From JAQGMV01 sp050260255 (GTDB taxonomy: Bacteria; Pseudomonadota; Gammaproteobacteria; Burkholderiales; SG8-41), in NCBI GenBank assembly GCA_050260255.1, contig JBLNBW010000317.1, positions 1 to 17,136 on the forward strand: DNA of 17,136 nt, read 5' to 3'. The translations under genes and the position numbers were made by a program. Shown one piece after another: positions 14,172-17,136 of the stretch; position 1 is the first letter of the stretch; each line of letters starts with the position of its first letter. The notes below the pieces were generated by a model. It worked only from the letters and a program-made list of their open reading frames with translations. It had not been told where the DNA came from and did not search any database.

Positions 14172-14245
14172 GACCGGTAAGCAAGCCGGGCCGAAGCCAT
14201 GCTCCGTGCCCGCTGCCGAGGTGATACCGCTCCGCGGGACCGCGC

Positions 14246-14274
14246 ATTTTAACCGAGCGGTGCCCCCGGGCCAA
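14246..14274 (-). promoter_or_regulatory. Sigma-70-type promoter of prfC
   Basis: On the minus strand TTGGCC (14274-14269) and TAAAAT (14251-14246) are separated by 17 bases. The -35 matches 4 of 6 and the -10 matches 5 of 6 consensus positions. Transcription would begin near 14239, giving a leader of about 90 bases before the prfC start. This is the best promoter match found in the window. Confidence 0.55.
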
Positions 14275-14297
14275 ACGATAGACCGCTGGCGGACGGT

Positions 14298-14492
14298 TTA
14301 GTGCACTGTCGCGGTACGCGCCGGCCCGAACGTCCGGCGTGAGACGAGATAACCGTTGCCCAGCGCATCGACCATGCAGGCGCTGCGGGTCATGAAGGCA
14401 TCGGGACTGCGGGACACCGCGCCGGACAAGAGATCGGTATGGATCCAGCGCCAGCCCTCGGCTTCTTCCTCGAAATGCCAGATGTCGTGCAT
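14298..14492 (-). CDS. Small W-x-W hypothetical protein (64 aa), paralogue of 4666-4887
   Basis: Start ATG 14492-14490 is preceded by AAGGGGAG at good spacing, and the frame runs to TAA 14300-14298, giving 64 residues. An upstream in-frame ATG (14597) has no ribosome site. The protein begins MHDIWHFEEEAEGWRW and shares with 4666-4887 the spaced motif W-x-W, S-x2-A-F-x-T, C-x3-A-x3-G-[FY], with the same distances after the W-x-W except for one residue. There is no signal peptide or membrane segment. A promoter for prfC lies just beyond its stop, so it is probably an independent unit. Function unknown. Confidence 0.65.
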   Translation of the reverse strand: MHDIWHFEEEAEGWRWIHTDLLSGAVSRSPDAFMTRSACMVDALGNGYLVSRRTFGPARTATVH

Positions 14493-14700
14493 GTGCTCCC
14501 CTTGCGCCGCGCTGTATTGATGTCTTGGCAGGATAGCGGGCGCCGCCGAGGTGGGCGATGAACTAAGGCACATCGGACCCATTCTTTGAGCCGACATCCG
14601 AAGGCACGCGCCTCCTTCCGGCTCAAGTGCTGCGCCATCGCGGCAGAGTTCGTGCGCACTCGTCTAGAATTGACCGCATCTTCTATTCGCAGGGACCGCC

Positions 14701-15456
14701 ATGAACTTCGATTTCGACGGCCAAACCGCATTGGTGACGGGCGCAAGCCAGGGCATAGGCCGCGCCATCGCACGAATACTCGCCGCCCAAGGCGTCAAGG
14801 TCGCCGTGGCGGCACGGCGCGTTGCACTCCTCGAGGTACTGCGCGAAGAGATACAGGGAGCCGGACATCCCGCGCCCGCGATACTCGAAGCCGACCTCTA
14901 TCCCGAAGGCGCCGCCGAGAAGCTTGCCGACGAGGCGACCCGCGCCCTGGGACGCATCGATATTCTCGTGAATTCGGCAGGCGGAAGCCGGCCCATTCCG
15001 TTCGATGCAACCAAAGCCCAGTGGATGGAAGGGCTCACGCTGAACTTTCTGCGTCTGCGCGAGCTCACGCATGCGCTCGTGCCGGGCATGCGCGAGCGCC
15101 GCTGGGGTCGGATCGTCAATCTCACCGGCACGTCCGAGCCGCGCGTGCTGAACGCCGCCTTCTCCGCCAAAGCCGCCGTGCATGCCTGGTCGAAAGGTCT
15201 TTCGCGCGAAATCGCGAAGGACGGCGTGACCATCAACTGCATACAACCGGGCCGCATACGCAGCGAGCAGATCAAGAAGCGCTACCCCACGCTGGAGGAC
15301 GAGCTTGCATTCGCCCGCGAGGAAATTCCGGCCGGCCGCTTCGGCGAGCCGGAAGAGCTGGCCCATCTCGCCGTTTTCCTCGCCTCGCCGCTCGCGAGCT
15401 ACATTACCGGCACGGTGATTCCGGTCGACGGAGGCATGTACCGCTTCGCTTTCTGA
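14701..15456 (+). CDS. SDR family protein with atypical catalytic site
   Basis: A 251-residue classical-length short-chain dehydrogenase/reductase. The cofactor motif TGASQGIG (13-20), NSAG (91-94) and the C-terminal SYITGTVIPVDGGMYR (233-248) are standard, so NAD(P) binding is expected. The usual catalytic Ser-Tyr-x3-Lys is not seen. Lys157 is present in NAAFSAKAAV, but four residues before it is Ala153 (next to Phe154), not Tyr. The Ser position falls in LTGT, and the segment is about three residues shorter than in FabG. The SDR group cd05344 (BKR-like) also departs from the classical tetrad; a link is inferred from the VPVDGG-type ending. AGGGA precedes ATG 14701, and TAGAAT (14665-14670) is a possible -10. 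It is monocistronic. Reaction unknown. Confidence 0.9.
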   Translation: MNFDFDGQTALVTGASQGIGRAIARILAAQGVKVAVAARRVALLEVLREEIQGAGHPAPAILEADLYPEGAAEKLADEATRALGRIDILVNSAGGSRPIPFDATKAQWMEGLTLNFLRLRELTHALVPGMRERRWGRIVNLTGTSEPRVLNAAFSAKAAVHAWSKGLSREIAKDGVTINCIQPGRIRSEQIKKRYPTLEDELAFAREEIPAGRFGEPEELAHLAVFLASPLASYITGTVIPVDGGMYRFAF

Positions 15457-15526
15457 ACGCAAGCATCGGCCCGCCGCGGCCGGCACGCTGCCGCGCACAC
15501 GTCGACAACACCCAATACCGGGGCGA

Positions 15527-16432
15527 TCAAGGCGCGGGGCGCCGCGTCTCCATGGGCTTGGGCGATGCCCCTGCCGCATCGACGAGGGTGCGCTCGTACT
15601 CGGAGATCACCTGCGCTCCGAAGAGCAGCAGCGCCGCGCCGATCTCGAGCGTGAGGAGCACCACGATCGCGGTCGTCAACGATCCGTACACCACGTTTAC
15701 CTGGGACAGCGTGCCGAAATACCAGACCAGAACGTGCCGGGTGATTTCCCACAGCACCGCAGCCGTGACCGCACCGATCAGCGCGTGCCGCAGCGACAGC
15801 CGTCCGACCGGCATGACGAGATAAATCGACGTCAATATGAAGACTTCGCCGGCAAAGCCGAGCGCGTACAGCAGGATGCCCGACACACCGCTCAGCGACC
15901 ATTCGCGCCCGAGAAAGTCGACGCTCTCCTGGCCGATCGCCTGCAGCACACCCGACACCAGCGTCACGATCAGGAAACCGGCGCCAAGACACACGATGTA
16001 GCAGTAGGGCAAGAGCGCCGACACGAGAAAGCGGCGCCTGCGTATCGCAACGCGGTGAACGAAAATGACCGACATCGCGTTCTCCAGCACGGTGAAGGCG
16101 AGCGAGCTGAAAAATATCAACGTCGCGAACAGCACCCAGCCGATCACCTCGCGATGCGTGACGAATTTTTGGAGCTCCGACACGAGCGCCGCGGATTGGC
16201 CGGGAACGATCCATTCCATGTAGCGCCCCAGCGTCTCCAGCAGCTCGCGCTGATCGATGACGTGCGAGAGCGCAATCACGACCAGGATGAGCAGCGGAAC
16301 GATGGAGAGCAGCGCGTAATAAGCGACGGCCCCGGCGAGCAGCACTCCCTGGTTGGCGCGAAACGCGCGCAACGTCTGCAGCACGAAAGCGCCGGGCGCT
16401 CGCAATATCTGTCGTGCCTGCGGGCTCATCAT
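15527..16432 (-). CDS. YihY/BrkB family inner membrane protein
   Basis: A 301-residue polytopic membrane protein. Hydrophobic stretches are at about 31-57, 97-118, 136-162, 182-206, 213-233 and 245-274, six in all, the family norm. Family signatures are LAGAVAYYALLSIVPLLIL (32-50), SLAFTVLENAMSVIF (110-124) and NVVYGSLTTAIVVLLTLEI (246-264). It was once annotated as tRNA-processing ribonuclease BN, a call now assigned to RNase Z; the membrane family's role remains uncertain. The last 25 residues are a polar tail. The start is ATG 16432-16430 (or the next codon); neither has a good ribosome site. It follows glpK by 28 bases on the same strand, so translation may depend on upstream reading. Confidence 0.9.
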   Translation of the reverse strand: MMSPQARQILRAPGAFVLQTLRAFRANQGVLLAGAVAYYALLSIVPLLILVVIALSHVIDQRELLETLGRYMEWIVPGQSAALVSELQKFVTHREVIGWVLFATLIFFSSLAFTVLENAMSVIFVHRVAIRRRRFLVSALLPYCYIVCLGAGFLIVTLVSGVLQAIGQESVDFLGREWSLSGVSGILLYALGFAGEVFILTSIYLVMPVGRLSLRHALIGAVTAAVLWEITRHVLVWYFGTLSQVNVVYGSLTTAIVVLLTLEIGAALLLFGAQVISEYERTLVDAAGASPKPMETRRPAP

Positions 16433-16460
16433 GTCGGAACGCGGCGTGTGGCGAACGATA

Positions 16461-17136
16461 CTACGAGCGCGCCGCGTCGCGTCCGCGGCTGCGGGCCCGA
16501 TCGACCGCTTCGGTCCACTCAGACATGCGGTCTTCCGCGACGCTGCGCTTCATGCGCGGCTCGAAACGACGGCCCGACCGCCACAGTGCTGCAATGTCCC
16601 GCATGCTGTTCCATACGCCCGTCCCCAGGCCGGCAAGATACGCCGCACCGAGCGCCGTCGTTTCGAGCACCCGTGGCCGCACGACCGGTACGCCGAGCAG
16701 ATCCGCCTGAAACTGCATGAGCAGGCTGTTCGCCGCCGCGCCGCCATCGACGCGCAGCTCCCTCAGTGTGAGACGCGCATCCTGCTGCATGGCGCGCAGC
16801 ACTTCGGCCGACTGGAATGCGATCGACTCCAGTGCGGCGCGTGCAATGTGACCCGCGTGGGTCCCGCGCGTGAGGCCCGTGATCGTGCCGCGTGCATATG
16901 CATCCCAATGCGGGGCGCCGAGGCCGGTGAACGCCGGCACGAAAGACACGCCGCCGGCGTCCGGCACACTGGCCGCGAGCTTTTCGACGTCCACCGAGCG
17001 GCGGATAAGACGAAGGCCGTCGCGCAGCCACTGCACCACCGCGCCGCCCGCGAAGACGCTGCCTTCGAGCGCATACCGGCCCGGCGCCGCGGCGGCGGTC
17101 GTGACGAGACCGTGACGCGATTCAATGGCTTTGCGT
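16461..17136 (-). CDS. glpK: Glycerol kinase (3' part; truncated at right edge)
   Basis: The last 224 codons of a FGGY-family kinase, ending at TAG 16463-16461. The frame stays open to the window edge (17135), where it reads YALEGSVFAGGAVVQW. This matches the glycerol kinase segment YALEGAVFMAGASIQW. Also present are VPAFTGLGAPHWDAYARGTITGLTRG, the RVDGGAAANSLLMQFQADLLG block and TALGAAYLAGLG. These belong to the C-terminal half of the enzyme, which phosphorylates glycerol to glycerol-3-phosphate. About half of the protein, including the N-terminal ATP-binding lobe, lies outside the window. The BrkB-type gene follows at 28 bases. Confidence 0.95.
   Translation of the reverse strand, partial: RKAIESRHGLVTTAAAAPGRYALEGSVFAGGAVVQWLRDGLRLIRRSVDVEKLAASVPDAGGVSFVPAFTGLGAPHWDAYARGTITGLTRGTHAGHIARAALESIAFQSAEVLRAMQQDARLTLRELRVDGGAAANSLLMQFQADLLGVPVVRPRVLETTALGAAYLAGLGTGVWNSMRDIAALWRSGRRFEPRMKRSVAEDRMSEWTEAVDRARSRGRDAARS

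Overview
The window looks like chromosomal DNA of a high-GC betaproteobacterium, probably a Burkholderiales-type organism. This is inferred from the GC-rich codon use, two periplasmic Bug/TctC solute-binding proteins, a strongly betaproteobacterial-looking housekeeping set (EttA, RF3, YciB) and aerobic acid/acyl-CoA catabolism genes. No phage, IS, CRISPR, tRNA or rRNA was seen. Gene density is high and both strands are used.

Layout. 1-835 (+): 3' end of a Bug/TctC binding protein. 838-1728 (-): 3-hydroxyisobutyrate dehydrogenase-type oxidoreductase, tail to tail with the former (2 bp between stops). 1729-1841: short intergenic made of degenerate heptamer repeats in two orientations. 1842-3506 (-): ettA. 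3740-3788: strong intrinsic terminator of the next gene. 3865-4503 (-): Prx6-type 1-Cys peroxiredoxin. 4666-4887 (-): 73-aa W-x-W protein. 5029-5064: strong terminator. 5080-7275 and 7290-7778 (-): a two-gene operon for a Tat-exported molybdopterin hydroxylase (IorB-like large subunit) and its [2Fe-2S] subunit (IorA-like). 7779-8242: divergent control region with two clean palindromes and a possible 33-codon leader ORF. 8243-9484, 9528-10712 and 10858-11835 (+): two non-identical acyl-CoA dehydrogenases followed by a second Bug protein. 11948-12502 (+): YciB-type membrane protein. 12541-14148 (-): prfC (RF3) with a recognisable sigma-70 promoter. 14298-14492 (-): a second small W-x-W protein that shares a spaced motif with the one at 4666-4887. 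14701-15456 (+): SDR-fold protein lacking the catalytic Ser/Tyr. 15527-16432 (-): BrkB/YihY membrane protein, downstream of glycerol kinase (glpK), which runs off the right edge.

How it fits together. The centre (5080-11835) looks like a catabolic module: a periplasmic molybdenum hydroxylase on one side of a shared control region, and on the other two acyl-CoA dehydrogenases plus a carboxylate-binding protein that could supply the substrate. The substrate is unknown. Both dehydrogenases depart from family consensus, one at the flavin-loop motif and the other at the usual catalytic-base position. They could form a mixed complex.

The most unusual items are: the heptamer repeat family found in three intergenic spacers; the pair of small W-x-W proteins; the two complementary-looking acyl-CoA dehydrogenases; the SDR without its catalytic tyrosine; and the palindromes and possible leader ORFs of the catabolic module. 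No clear defence or other novel multi-gene system was found.
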